This document shows positions 1 through 9,618 of a DNA stretch of 64,000 bases, piece after piece; position 1 is the stretch's first letter, and every line of letters starts with the position of its first letter. Under the pieces are notes generated by a model. It was given only the letters and a program-made list of their open reading frames with translations, had not been told where the DNA came from and searched no databases. The translations under genes were made by a program, and so were the position numbers. This DNA comes from an uncultured Eubacteriales bacterium. Its GTDB lineage: Bacteria; Bacillota; Clostridia; Oscillospirales; Acutalibacteraceae. Location of the stretch: contig CAKSNE010000002.1 in assembly GCA_934476085.1 (NCBI GenBank), positions 123,398 to 187,397 on the forward strand, read 5' to 3'.

Positions 1-1310
1 CTTCTTGTCTTAAAAAAATTTCGGCTGCTACATTCAGCGACAATGAAACTAATTATTATATAATGCATTTTCGCTTAAAAAAACAAAAGGCTTCTAATAT
101 AAAAATATACTGCTTAAAAAACGGCAAGCAAAAGATTGCCGAGATTAAGGTTAATCCGATTTCTTATAAAAAAGTTCCGAAATGGATTAAATTAAACAAA
201 ACTATTAAAGCAGATAATGACAGCATTGCCGATGTTAAATTTTTTAAACGCAAAATTAATATAAAAGATAATATTGATATATTTGGTTTTGAATATAAAT
301 TTGATAAAAAATATATTAAAAACAAGACTAATCGTGAAATTCTTGATGATAACGGTAAATATTACGGTAATCAAACACTTTATTTTAAGAAAAAAGGCAG
401 TACAAAAGCAAAGGTTTATTTGGTTATAAGAGATATGTCGCTTAATACTGCTTCGCTTCGTGATGTAAAGCCGAAGATCAAAAAAAGAGTTTATTTAGGA
501 ACGGTTAATTTTAAAATAACAGCGAAAAAATCAAAATTGGCTGTAAATAATATTTCTATTAAGGCTTTTAGAGATATTGAAGATGTAGGAGAATCGGTTT
601 TTAACAAAACCTCTAATAAAATTTTAAATACATTCGATGAAAATCTTTTTAGCGATGCTAATTTAACAAAGTTTTGCCGTTATGATTTAAAAAATATTTT
701 ATATCCTAATAAATATAACGAGCAATTTGAAAAAGCAGGCATTATTAAAAATTATCATTACAGCTCAAAATATTCAATAAAAACCGATAATAAAGATAAT
801 ATAAGAATTTTTAATAAAACGGCAATCCAAGGGTTAAGACCAGGAAAAGCTTCATTTACTGTTTTTGAACAAAAAGGCAAAAAGAAAATAAAATTAGGTA
901 ATGTTAATGTTGATGTTACTGATTATATTTCCTTGGCAGATACTTTTAAAATATTTACTTATTATAAAAGCGGCGGTAACAATTATAATTATTGGTATAG
1001 CGATAAAACAAATGTATTCGCTTATTGTAATAAGTCCGGAGATACCGTTTATCTTAATAATATAACAAATGATATTATTAAGTCTGCATTTAAAGATAAT
1101 TACGGAATAAAAGTAACCTATAATTTTATAGAAAATTATAATGAAACCGATAAACTTTTCAGTTTAACCGAAGACGGCTATTTTAAATTGTTTGTCGATG
1201 CAGACGCCCTTTTATCTAAACGATATAAAATCGTTGCGAATATTCAGTTTTTTGATAAAAGTGTTTATAAATTGATTTATAGTTTTCCTTATTCATTTAC
1301 ATCGTATTAA
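1..1310 (+). CDS. Lysine-rich Ig-like surface protein, 5' end outside window
   Basis: The reading frame is open from base 3, so the ATG at 63 is probably internal and the true start and any signal peptide lie outside the window. At least 435 residues are visible. Three stretches share a beta-sandwich-like pattern: a lysine-rich strand, then GK/K-x-GT/GN-V-x-V endings (for example GLRPGKASFTVFEQKGKKK followed by LGNVNVDV). This resembles the bacterial Ig-like modules of clostridial surface proteins. The function is unknown and secretion is inferred. The protein has the same lysine-rich style as the secreted proteins at 12312 and 57259. A strong terminator follows. Confidence 0.6.
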   Translation, partial: SCLKKISAATFSDNETNYYIMHFRLKKQKASNIKIYCLKNGKQKIAEIKVNPISYKKVPKWIKLNKTIKADNDSIADVKFFKRKINIKDNIDIFGFEYKFDKKYIKNKTNREILDDNGKYYGNQTLYFKKKGSTKAKVYLVIRDMSLNTASLRDVKPKIKKRVYLGTVNFKITAKKSKLAVNNISIKAFRDIEDVGESVFNKTSNKILNTFDENLFSDANLTKFCRYDLKNILYPNKYNEQFEKAGIIKNYHYSSKYSIKTDNKDNIRIFNKTAIQGLRPGKASFTVFEQKGKKKIKLGNVNVDVTDYISLADTFKIFTYYKSGGNNYNYWYSDKTNVFAYCNKSGDTVYLNNITNDIIKSAFKDNYGIKVTYNFIENYNETDKLFSLTEDGYFKLFVDADALLSKRYKIVANIQFFDKSVYKLIYSFPYSFTSY

Positions 1311-1322
1311 TTAATATGGTTA

Positions 1323-1368
1323 AAAAAGCTTATTGTAAGAAAAATTACAATAAGCTTTTTGTTTTTTT
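1323..1368 (+). terminator. Rho-independent terminator
   Basis: A perfect 16-bp inverted repeat (1323-1338 and 1345-1360) has a 6-nt loop and is followed by a run of T. It ends transcription of the Ig-like gene. Confidence 0.9.
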
Positions 1369-1391
1369 ACAATAAAAATTATTTTTTTGTG

Positions 1392-1420
1392 TGGAATTTG
1401 AAAATAAATTGTGCTATAAT
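1392..1420 (+). promoter_or_regulatory. Extended -10 promoter for the tepA-to-comM run
   Basis: The -10 box TATAAT (1415-1420) is preceded by TG at 1412-1413, an extended -10. A poor -35 (TGGAAT, 1392-1397) sits 17 bp upstream. It is the only clear promoter before 12241 and may drive the nine genes that follow. Confidence 0.65.
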
Positions 1421-1505
1421 ATATTTTGTATAATTATAATTAGGTTTATTATCTAAACTTTTGGGCATAATGGTTTTATAAAAATGCTTAAAAGGTTGGT
1501 TAATA

Positions 1506-2276
1506 ATGAATTATAATATAATTGAAAATCCTAATAACGATAATGAAAAAGATAATAACGAAAATCAAAATGAAAATGATGTTGTAACAGAACAACAGAC
1601 CGATAATATAAAAGAATTCGGCTCGGTTATTACCGATAAAGAATCGCCTATTCATTGTCTTAATATAATCGGTCAAATTGAAGGCCATTATGTTTTGCCT
1701 TCTAACAGCAAAAGCACAAAATACGAACATGTAATTCCGCTTTTGGTTGCTGTTGAAGAATCAGAAAAAATAAAAGGTCTTTTAGTTGTTTTAAATACAG
1801 TCGGCGGAGATGTTGAAGCAGGTCTTGCTATTGCAGAGCTTGTTGCCGGAATGAAAAAACCGGTTGTATCATTAGTTCTCGGCGGCGGTCATTCTATCGG
1901 CGTGCCTTTGGCGGTTTGTGCCGATCATTCATTTATTGTTCCGTCTGCGACTATGACCGTTCATCCTGTCAGAATGAGCGGACTTGTTGTAGGTGTTCCG
2001 CAAACTTATTCTTATTTTGAAAAAATGCAAGACAGAATTGTGAAATTCGTTACTACTAATTCAGATGTTAAAGAAGATTATTTTAGAAAAATGCTTCATA
2101 ATACAACAGAGCTTGCTACTGATGTCGGAACTGTTTTAAACGGCGAAGAGGCAGTAGAATGCGGATTGATTGACAGCATAGGCTCGTTGTCTGATGCGAT
2201 TGATTGTTTATATAAACTTATTGAAGAAAAGGAGAAAAAAGACCTTGGCGAAAAAGAGAAGGGCGAGTACAAGTAA
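1506..2276 (+). CDS. tepA: ClpP-fold protease, TepA-like
   Basis: A serine protease of the ClpP/crotonase fold and TepA group (256 residues). TepA proteins are implicated in translocation and spore functions, and in Firmicutes they commonly sit directly before ftsK/spoIIIE, as here. The first 45 or so residues are Asn/Asp/Glu-rich low complexity with no signal peptide, so the enzyme is probably cytosolic. The core runs from residue 50 to 235, with the nucleophile Ser130 in GGGHSIGVPL and His153 in MTVHPVRM. Asp206 is a candidate third triad residue. The start has only a weak ribosome site (AAAAGGT). Its 3' end overlaps ftsK by 32 bp. Confidence 0.8.
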   Translation: MNYNIIENPNNDNEKDNNENQNENDVVTEQQTDNIKEFGSVITDKESPIHCLNIIGQIEGHYVLPSNSKSTKYEHVIPLLVAVEESEKIKGLLVVLNTVGGDVEAGLAIAELVAGMKKPVVSLVLGGGHSIGVPLAVCADHSFIVPSATMTVHPVRMSGLVVGVPQTYSYFEKMQDRIVKFVTTNSDVKEDYFRKMLHNTTELATDVGTVLNGEEAVECGLIDSIGSLSDAIDCLYKLIEEKEKKDLGEKEKGEYK

Positions 2277-4881
2277 AAGAAAAAACACAAAAGAAAAGTC
2301 ATCAAAAAAACAAATTAAAGCGATTATTTTTATGGCGCTTGCTGTATTTATGTTTGCAATGGTAGTTATACCGACAAAAAATCTTGGCGGTTTCGGTGCT
2401 TGGATTAAAGATTTTTGCTTTGGATTATTTGGTTTTTGTGCTTATGTTTTTCCGTTTGTTTTAGGCTATATTGCAGTTATGCTTGCAATTGAAAAAGAAA
2501 AAGGAAATACTGTTACAATAGTATTTGCTTGTATTTTTGCTTTGTTTTTAGATACTGCTTTTGAAATATTCGGCCATGATGTTGGAAGCACAGGCTTTTT
2601 CAGCTATATCGGCGACGCTTATACTATCGGGCATACAAGCATCGGCGGCGGTGTTTTCGGCAGTATTTTGGGCTATCCTTTAACAAAATTGCTCGGAAAT
2701 CCGCTTAGCAATATTACAATAATTATTCTTATAGTTGTTGCGCTTATGATTACAACCGGAACTACCTTGCAAAGAGTAGGCGTTTTTGCTAAAAAAACCG
2801 GCGAAAAGGCGCAGCAAATACATACTGAAACAAAAGAATGGTTACAACAACGACAGGAAGAAAAACTTCAAGAAAAAGAAAATAATAAACCTAAATTTAA
2901 TGTTGATGTGCCTATTGATAATTCATCGGTGAAACCGACTAAAGAAAGGACTTCAAAAAAGGCTGAAGAAAAAATTAATTCAGCTATTGATATTCCGGTT
3001 GATGAGCCGATTATAAATAAGGCTAAAGAGCCTAATGTTAATATTCAAAAAGCTGAACCGCAAAAGCCGATTTCTCGTGTTAAAAAGGCTTCGGCTTCTG
3101 CTGTAAAGGCATCATCTGCACCTAAAAAAGCACCTATTGGCGAAGAAGATTATGAATTTCCGCCGATTGATTTGTTGTCTGAAACAAAAAATGCAAATGA
3201 AGATTTAGTTGATGCAGAATTAAAATCAAATTGCGAATTACTTGTTAATGTTTTAAAAAGCTTCGGTGTTGAAGTTAGAATTACAGGATACTCTCGAGGT
3301 CCGTCTGTAACTCGTTATGAAATTCAGCCGTCGGTCGGCGTTAGAATAAGTAAAATTACAGGTCTTGCCGATGATATTGCTTTGCAGCTTCGTGCACAAA
3401 GTATCAGAATTTCTCCTATTCCGAATAAATCTTCTATAGGTATTGAAGTTCCTAATACAAACTCTTCTACTGTTGGTATGAGAGAAATTATTTCTTCGGA
3501 AGAATTTCAAAAATCAAAGGCAAAATTGCTTGTTGGTCTTGGTAAGGATGTTACAGGGAATATCGCATTTTGTGATATTTCAAAAATGCCTCACCTTTTG
3601 GTTGCAGGTACAACCGGATCAGGTAAATCAGTTTGCTTAAATTCGATGATTATGTCTATTCTTTACCGTGCTACTCCTGATGAAGTTAAATTTGTAATGA
3701 TCGATCCTAAAGCGGTTGAGTTTCCTGTTTATAACGGTATTCCTCATTTGCTCGTTCCAGTTGTAACCGATTCTCGTAAAGCTGCCGGTGCACTTGGCTG
3801 GGCAGTTGTTGAAATGGAAAAAAGATATAAAACTCTCGCTGAAAACGGGGTTAGAAATATCGGCGGTTACAATGAACTTTGTAAAAAGAATCCTGAGCTT
3901 GAGCCAATGCCTCATATTGTTATTATCATTGATGAGTTTGCTGATTTGATGATGGTTGCAGGCAATGAAGTTGAAAGCTCTGTTTGCCGAATTGCCCAAA
4001 AAGCCCGTGCCGCAGGTATGCATTTAGTTATTGCTACTCAGCGACCGTCAGCGGATATTTTCACAGGCCTTATTAAATCAAATATCCCATCCAGAATTGC
4101 ACTTTCGGTTTCATCAAAAGTCAATTCACAAATTATTATTGATATGCTCGGTGCTGAAAAATTGTTAGGTAAGGGCGATATGCTCTACTTGCCTATCGGT
4201 GCTCAAAAACCGCATCGTATTCAAGGTTGCTTTGTTAGCGATGAAGAAGTTAGAAATGTTGCTGAATTTATTTCTTCACATTCAGAAGAAAATGAATATG
4301 ACCAAGAAGTTCTTTGTGAAATTGAGCGTCAGGCGGCTGAAGATGATTCAAAAGGAAAAAGCTCTTCTTATGATGATTTCGGCGGCGGAGATTATGACGC
4401 AAGAATTAATGAAGCTATCGAAGTAGTTGTTGCTGCGGGAATGTGTTCAACATCTTTATTACAAAGAAAATTAAAACTAGGTTATGCAAGAGCCGCAAGA
4501 ATTGTTGATGAAATGGAAGAAAAGGGCATAGTCGGTCCGCATCAAGGCTCAAAACCAAGAGAAGTTCTTATTACTAAACAACAATGGATTGAAATGCAAA
4601 ATACAGGCGTAGCTTCTGCAAAAAAATCAAACGAGCCGGAACAGTTATCGTTTGAAGATGTTGAAGCAGATCAGGATTTTGAAGAAGAGCAAGGTTTTGT
4701 TGAAGTTGACTCAAATGGTATTGAGAGTGAAAATAACGAAACAGAGCCTGAGCCTATTGAAATGGAGTCAGAGCCTGAAGAAGTTGTTTTTACCGACGAT
4801 AATGAGCCTTCTGTTCATTTAGATAAAGATGATGACGAAGATTTGGATTATATTGATGAAGACTTTTTAAACAGTATTTAA
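2245..4881 (+). CDS. ftsK: FtsK/SpoIIIE DNA translocase
   Basis: A membrane-anchored hexameric DNA pump that clears chromosomes through the division or spore septum. A TTG start at 2245 is chosen because AGGAG lies 10 nt upstream inside tepA; the ATG at 2194 has no such site. That gives 878 residues: about four N-terminal membrane segments (residues 25-170), a charged linker, the motor with Walker A GTTGSGKS (about 455-462) and Walker B IVIIIDEFADL (around 563), then the DNA-reading gamma winged helix (about 710-780). An acidic tail of about 90 residues follows gamma, which is unusual. The sequence does not decide between the housekeeping and sporulation roles. Confidence 0.93.
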   Translation: MAKKRRASTSKRKNTKEKSSKKQIKAIIFMALAVFMFAMVVIPTKNLGGFGAWIKDFCFGLFGFCAYVFPFVLGYIAVMLAIEKEKGNTVTIVFACIFALFLDTAFEIFGHDVGSTGFFSYIGDAYTIGHTSIGGGVFGSILGYPLTKLLGNPLSNITIIILIVVALMITTGTTLQRVGVFAKKTGEKAQQIHTETKEWLQQRQEEKLQEKENNKPKFNVDVPIDNSSVKPTKERTSKKAEEKINSAIDIPVDEPIINKAKEPNVNIQKAEPQKPISRVKKASASAVKASSAPKKAPIGEEDYEFPPIDLLSETKNANEDLVDAELKSNCELLVNVLKSFGVEVRITGYSRGPSVTRYEIQPSVGVRISKITGLADDIALQLRAQSIRISPIPNKSSIGIEVPNTNSSTVGMREIISSEEFQKSKAKLLVGLGKDVTGNIAFCDISKMPHLLVAGTTGSGKSVCLNSMIMSILYRATPDEVKFVMIDPKAVEFPVYNGIPHLLVPVVTDSRKAAGALGWAVVEMEKRYKTLAENGVRNIGGYNELCKKNPELEPMPHIVIIIDEFADLMMVAGNEVESSVCRIAQKARAAGMHLVIATQRPSADIFTGLIKSNIPSRIALSVSSKVNSQIIIDMLGAEKLLGKGDMLYLPIGAQKPHRIQGCFVSDEEVRNVAEFISSHSEENEYDQEVLCEIERQAAEDDSKGKSSSYDDFGGGDYDARINEAIEVVVAAGMCSTSLLQRKLKLGYARAARIVDEMEEKGIVGPHQGSKPREVLITKQQWIEMQNTGVASAKKSNEPEQLSFEDVEADQDFEEEQGFVEVDSNGIESENNETEPEPIEMESEPEEVVFTDDNEPSVHLDKDDDEDLDYIDEDFLNSI

Positions 4882-4924
4882 TTTCGGCTTTTGCCGTTAA
4901 ATAAAAGCTATGAGGAAATTTGTT

Positions 4925-6694
4925 ATGAAGGAATTAAACAAAAGTTATGAAGTTGTCGTTGTCGGCGGCGGTATTTCCGGTATGTGTGCTGCTATTGCTT
5001 CTGCACGCCACGGTGCAAAAACTGCGCTCGTTCAAAATCGTCCGGTGCTCGGCGGTAACGCTTCAAGTGAGATTAGAATGCATATTTGCGGTGCAGATAA
5101 GCATGCAGAGCGTGAAAATGCAAGAGAAACAGGTATTTTGGAAGAAATACTTCTTTTAAACAAAAGTCGAAATGATAAAGATAATTATTCTTGGCCGATT
5201 TTTGACTCTTGTATGTGGGAAAAATGTCGCTTTCAAGATAATCTTGACTTGTATTTAAACACAAATTTTGATAAAGTAGAGATGGACAATAAAAAAATAG
5301 TTTCTGTTTCTGCTACAAATATTAATAACGAAACAAAATATTTATTTACTGCCGATTATTTTATCGACGCTACCGGCGATGGTATGTTAGGTGCTTTAGC
5401 AGGCGCAGAATTTATGTATGGCAGAGAAGATAAATCAGCATTTTCAGAAGAAGATGCTCTTGATACCGCTGATGAATATACAATGGGTAACTCAATTATG
5501 TTTTATGCGGTTGATACAGGAAAACCAATCAAATTTGTAAAACCCGATTGGGCTTATACATATACAGAAGAAGATATGAATCATCGTCCGCACAGTGAAA
5601 TAACATCAGGCTATTGGTGGATTGAGCTAGGCGGTAAAACTCTTCATACAATTTATGATGCCGAAGAGCTTAGAGATGAGCTTATGAAAACAGTTTACGG
5701 TATTTGGGATCATATAAAAAACGGCGGCGATCACGGTGCTGAAAATTATAAACTAGAGTGGGTCGGAGCTTTGCCGGGTAAGCGTGAAAGTCGCAGACTT
5801 ACAGGCGACTATGTTTTAAGAGAACAAGATTTAATTACTGCTAATCCTTTTGATGATGCGGTAGCTTACGGCGGTTGGTCAATGGATTGTCATGTTATCG
5901 AAGGCTTTTTATCAAGCGGTGATGAGCCTACTAAATATATTCATTTTGATGAAGTTTATCCTATTCCTTATCGTTCGCTTTATTCAAAAAATATTGAAAA
6001 CCTATTTTTAGGCGGACGAGCAATCTCGGCGTCGCATTTAGCTTTTGCTTCTACAAGAGTAATGGGCACTACCGCTGTTTGCGGTCAGGCGGTCGGCACT
6101 GCTGCCGCTATTGCCGTAAAAAAAGGAATATCGCCTAGAGAAGTCGGCAAAAACAGTATCAGAGAATTGCAACAGCTATTATTAAAAGACGACTGCTATA
6201 TCCCTAATTTCAAAAACGAAGACAAAGATGACTTGTGTTTAAATGCAGAAGTTTCCGCAACCGGCGAAAAACCGGGCTTTGAAGTTAAGAATATTACAAA
6301 CGGCGTTGCAAGAACTGTTAGAGATAATTCTAATTTATATTGTTCAAACGGAATTTCTAATGACGGTGAAACAGTTACAATTGACTTTAAAAAAGCGGTT
6401 GATTTAAAAGAATTACATATAAAATTTGATAGTAACTTGTCTAAAGAAATAGAAATTTCTATGAGTCAGTGGGTTTGCTCTCGTCAAGATAAATATTTGC
6501 CTACAACACTTGTAAAAGATTATTCGGTTTCACTTATTAAAGACGGAAAAGTTATAAAAACATTAGATTTTAAAGATAATATTTATAGATTTAATAAGAT
6601 TAAACTTAATGATAATTGCGATACAGTAAAAATTACTTGTAAATCTACTTACGGCGACAAAAATATTAGAATTTTCGAAGTAAGAGCATATTAG
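4925..6694 (+). CDS. FAD-dependent oxidoreductase with C-terminal beta-sandwich
   Basis: A flavoprotein of the FAD_oxidored family (589 residues) whose substrate is unknown. The dinucleotide-binding motif GGGISG lies at residues 14-19, followed by the family-typical PVLGGNASSEIRMHICGA region. A second FAD contact is likely at LFLGGRAISASHLAFASTR. Roughly the last 120 residues look like a carbohydrate-binding or discoidin-like beta-sandwich. ATG 4925 is chosen because GAGGAAA at 4912-4918 is correctly spaced; the ATG at 4910 overlaps that site. It lies between ftsK and nadB with short gaps and is probably cotranscribed. A link to NAD synthesis is possible but unproven. Confidence 0.8.
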   Translation: MKELNKSYEVVVVGGGISGMCAAIASARHGAKTALVQNRPVLGGNASSEIRMHICGADKHAERENARETGILEEILLLNKSRNDKDNYSWPIFDSCMWEKCRFQDNLDLYLNTNFDKVEMDNKKIVSVSATNINNETKYLFTADYFIDATGDGMLGALAGAEFMYGREDKSAFSEEDALDTADEYTMGNSIMFYAVDTGKPIKFVKPDWAYTYTEEDMNHRPHSEITSGYWWIELGGKTLHTIYDAEELRDELMKTVYGIWDHIKNGGDHGAENYKLEWVGALPGKRESRRLTGDYVLREQDLITANPFDDAVAYGGWSMDCHVIEGFLSSGDEPTKYIHFDEVYPIPYRSLYSKNIENLFLGGRAISASHLAFASTRVMGTTAVCGQAVGTAAAIAVKKGISPREVGKNSIRELQQLLLKDDCYIPNFKNEDKDDLCLNAEVSATGEKPGFEVKNITNGVARTVRDNSNLYCSNGISNDGETVTIDFKKAVDLKELHIKFDSNLSKEIEISMSQWVCSRQDKYLPTTLVKDYSVSLIKDGKVIKTLDFKDNIYRFNKIKLNDNCDTVKITCKSTYGDKNIRIFEVRAY

Positions 6695-6749
6695 ATTTTA
6701 AGCCTTTTTGGTTAAAAATATATTCAAGTTTCATTGGGAGATGAAAGTT

Positions 6750-8219
6750 ATGCCATTAAACAGTGGTAAATATGATGTTTTAATTTTGGGTTCAGGTGTT
6801 TCAGGACTTTACGCTGCACTTAATCTTGATCCTGACCTAGATATTTTGCTTGTTTCAAAAGCAGAATTAAAATTGTCTAATTCTTCATTAGCTCAAGGCG
6901 GTGTTGCTGCGGTTTTAGATGAGAAAAATGATAATTTTGATTTGCATTTTGAAGATACAATGATTGCCGGCAGACAGGCTAACGATAAACATGCAGTTAG
7001 AGTGCTTGTTGAAAACGGTCCTGACGATGTTAAAAATGTTTATAAAATGGGCGTTGATTTTGATAAAAATCCTGACGGCTCGTTGCATTTAACACTTGAA
7101 GGCGGTCATTCCCGTCACAGAATTGCTCACCATCGTGACTCGACAGGCGATGAAATGACAACCGTTTTGATTGATAAGGTTAAGGCTTTGCCTAATGTTG
7201 AAATTCGTGAAAACACTCTTTGCAGCGAAGTTTTGCATGCACCGAATGGATTTTTTGCAAATCTTTTGGTAGACGGCGAATATGTTTCGGTTTCTGCTTC
7301 TTTTGTTATCTTGGCAACAGGCGGTATTGGCAGAGTTTATAAATATACAACTAACTCGGCAATCGCCACGGGCGATGGCATTCGTTTTGCTTATGAACTC
7401 GGTGCAAAAATTAAGGACCTTGATTATATTCAGTTCCATCCAACTGCTTTTGCGGCTGATACAGGCAGAGAACGCTTTTTAATCAGTGAGGCAGTAAGGG
7501 GCGAAGGCGCTTATTTGCTTAACTGTAATAAAGAACGCTTTATGCACCGCTATGATGAGAGATTGGAGCTTGCTCCTAGGGATAAAGTTTCTCATTCTAT
7601 TATGATGGAATACCGCAGAACAGGTTCTGATAAATTTTATCTTGATATTTCTCGTCTTGACAGCGAGTTTTTAAAAGCAAGATTTCCGCTTATTTACGGC
7701 AGATGTATGGAAGAAGGTATCGACCTTACAAAAGAGCCTATTCCTGTTTTCCCTTGCCACCATTATTTAATGGGCGGTATTGCGGTTGATGATAACGCAT
7801 TTACAGGCATTTCTCGTCTTTATGCGGTTGGCGAATGTTCAAACACAGGCGTTCACGGAAAAAACAGATTGGCTTCAAACTCTTTGCTTGAGGCACTTGT
7901 ATTTTCAAAGCGTGCGGCTAAAGAAATTAACCGTCAAATCCATGAACCGACATTTATTGCAGTTCACGGTGCACCGCCTGAAATCAAAAACGGTACTGCA
8001 CCATTGCCGAAAGGAATCAGAACACAAATCAGAGATATTATGCAAAAAGCTCATTTTGTTATTCCTGATAATAATGCGGCTGAAAAAGGACTTAAAATTA
8101 TTGAACAAATAAGACGCAGACTTGATAATGATATTTTTGAAAAAACACCTGATTATTGCGAGGCAAAATCACTTGCGACAGTTGCCTCAATAGTTTTGAG
8201 AGGAGCTTTAAACAGATGA
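6750..8219 (+). CDS. nadB: L-aspartate oxidase
   Basis: A flavoenzyme that oxidises L-aspartate to iminoaspartate, the first step of bacterial NAD synthesis. GSGVSG (residues 14-19) binds FAD, and SEAVRGEGAYLLN and FPCHHYLMGGI are capping and active-site signatures of the NadB/SdhA family. ATG 6750 is used because GGGAG at 6736-6740 is 9 nt upstream and the ATG at 6741 abuts it. The protein (489 residues) stops at IVLRGALNR, exactly where the family usually continues into a KESRG-H motif. No frameshifted continuation is present in the DNA. The TGA stop overlaps the nadC ATG. The partner nadA is not in the window. Confidence 0.92.
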   Translation: MPLNSGKYDVLILGSGVSGLYAALNLDPDLDILLVSKAELKLSNSSLAQGGVAAVLDEKNDNFDLHFEDTMIAGRQANDKHAVRVLVENGPDDVKNVYKMGVDFDKNPDGSLHLTLEGGHSRHRIAHHRDSTGDEMTTVLIDKVKALPNVEIRENTLCSEVLHAPNGFFANLLVDGEYVSVSASFVILATGGIGRVYKYTTNSAIATGDGIRFAYELGAKIKDLDYIQFHPTAFAADTGRERFLISEAVRGEGAYLLNCNKERFMHRYDERLELAPRDKVSHSIMMEYRRTGSDKFYLDISRLDSEFLKARFPLIYGRCMEEGIDLTKEPIPVFPCHHYLMGGIAVDDNAFTGISRLYAVGECSNTGVHGKNRLASNSLLEALVFSKRAAKEINRQIHEPTFIAVHGAPPEIKNGTAPLPKGIRTQIRDIMQKAHFVIPDNNAAEKGLKIIEQIRRRLDNDIFEKTPDYCEAKSLATVASIVLRGALNR

Positions 8220-9052
8220 GATTACCACAATTTTATGTTGATGAAATAATTAAAACCGCGATTACAGAAGATATTAACTATATTGATACTTCGGCTGATT
8301 TGGTTATTGATGAAGATGATACTACAACCGCATATTTTGAAGCTAAAGCCGACGGCGTTTTATGCGGTCTTGATATTGCTCTTCGTGTTTTTGAACTTTT
8401 AGACAATGGCTTTTCAGCTAAAGTTTATAAAAAAGACGGCGATAAGATTAAAAAAGGCGATATTATCGCTGATCTTACCGGTCATACGGTTATGCTTTTA
8501 AAAGGCGAGCGTACTGCGTTAAATCTTTTGCAACATATGTCCGGTATTGCTTCTATGACCAATAAAGCGGTTCGTTTGTGTGAAGGCACAAACGCCAGCG
8601 TTGCCGATACAAGAAAAACCTTGCCGGGACTTCGTTCTTTACAAAAATATGCCGTAACAGTCGGCGGCGGCAGAAACCACCGTTACAATTTATCAGACGC
8701 AGTTATGCTTAAAGATAACCATATTGACGCTTGCGGTTCTATTACTAAAGCGGTTGAAAAGGTTAGAGAAAAACTTGGTCATATGGTAAAAATCGAAGTT
8801 GAAACCAGAAATCTTGATGAAGTTAAAGAGGCTCTTTCAACAGGTGTTGAAGTAATTATGCTTGATAATATGGATTGCGATACAATGAAAACCGCCGTTG
8901 AAATGACTAACGGCAAAGCCCTTTTAGAAGCCAGCGGTAATATTACTGATGAAACTATCGCCGGCGTTGCTAAAACAGGCGTTGACATTATTTCAATCGG
9001 TGCGCTTACCCATTCGGTTAAAGCTTTTGATATTTCTATGAAAATTAAATAA
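8216..9052 (+). CDS. nadC: Quinolinate phosphoribosyltransferase (decarboxylating)
   Basis: Converts quinolinate and PRPP to nicotinate mononucleotide, the third step of de novo NAD synthesis. It has 278 residues, typical for the family. Signatures are GERTALNLLQHMSGIA, then RKTLPGLRSLQKYAV with VGGGRNHR, and VMLKDNH. The ATG at 8216 overlaps the nadB stop (ATGA) and follows GAGAGGAG inside nadB, which indicates translational coupling. Quinolinate synthase (nadA) must be encoded elsewhere for the pathway to work. Confidence 0.96.
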   Translation: MRLPQFYVDEIIKTAITEDINYIDTSADLVIDEDDTTTAYFEAKADGVLCGLDIALRVFELLDNGFSAKVYKKDGDKIKKGDIIADLTGHTVMLLKGERTALNLLQHMSGIASMTNKAVRLCEGTNASVADTRKTLPGLRSLQKYAVTVGGGRNHRYNLSDAVMLKDNHIDACGSITKAVEKVREKLGHMVKIEVETRNLDEVKEALSTGVEVIMLDNMDCDTMKTAVEMTNGKALLEASGNITDETIAGVAKTGVDIISIGALTHSVKAFDISMKIK

Positions 9053-9063
9053 GGAGTATATTT

Positions 9064-9618
9064 ATGGATGTATTTTTTGAGCAGATTATAAAGAAAAAAC
9101 CTAATAAAGTTCAAACAGTTTTAAAGGTTATTTTTGTTATTGTAGCTATTGTTTTAATAGCTTCGCTTCTCGTTTACGGCGTTGTTTGGATGGGTTCTTC
9201 TCCTATAGGCGGAATTATTACTTCATTTTGTTTTTTAGCTGCTTTCGGTGCAGGCTACGGTACCTTTTGGTATTTAAAACGAATGAATTTGGAGTATGAA
9301 TATTCAATAACAAACGGCGATTTTGACATCGACAGAATATTAGGCAAGTCAAAAAGAGATCGAATTATTTCAACAAATTGCTCCGATTTTGAAGAGTTTG
9401 GCATTTATGATGAAAAAGCCAAAGAAAAACTTTCTCACAGAGAGTTTGATTCAAAGGTAATGGCAGCAAATTTAAAAGAAGAAGGACTTTATTACGCGGT
9501 AGTTTCTCATAAAACCGCAGGCAGAGTTTTGATTGTGATTGAGCCAAACGAAAGACTTGTTTCGGCACTCAAAAAATTTATTCCAAGGACTGTTCAAAAT
9601 GATGTTTTCGGGCATTGA
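9064..9618 (+). CDS. Small two-helix membrane protein (DUF6106-like)
   Basis: A protein of 184 residues with two predicted transmembrane segments (about 20-45 and 50-72) and a soluble tail containing the GDFDIDRILGKSKR region. It looks like the DUF6106 type of clostridial membrane protein; this is recalled from sequence style, not searched. It has a good ribosome site (AAGGAG). It sits 11 bp after nadC and its end overlaps acpS, so it is part of the same transcript. No function can be assigned. Confidence 0.7.
   Translation: MDVFFEQIIKKKPNKVQTVLKVIFVIVAIVLIASLLVYGVVWMGSSPIGGIITSFCFLAAFGAGYGTFWYLKRMNLEYEYSITNGDFDIDRILGKSKRDRIISTNCSDFEEFGIYDEKAKEKLSHREFDSKVMAANLKEEGLYYAVVSHKTAGRVLIVIEPNERLVSALKKFIPRTVQNDVFGH

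Noticed and set aside
6750..8219. Frameshift in nadB hiding the missing C-terminal motif
   Set aside because: All three frames after the stop were read; none encodes KESRG-like sequence, and the nadC start follows at once.
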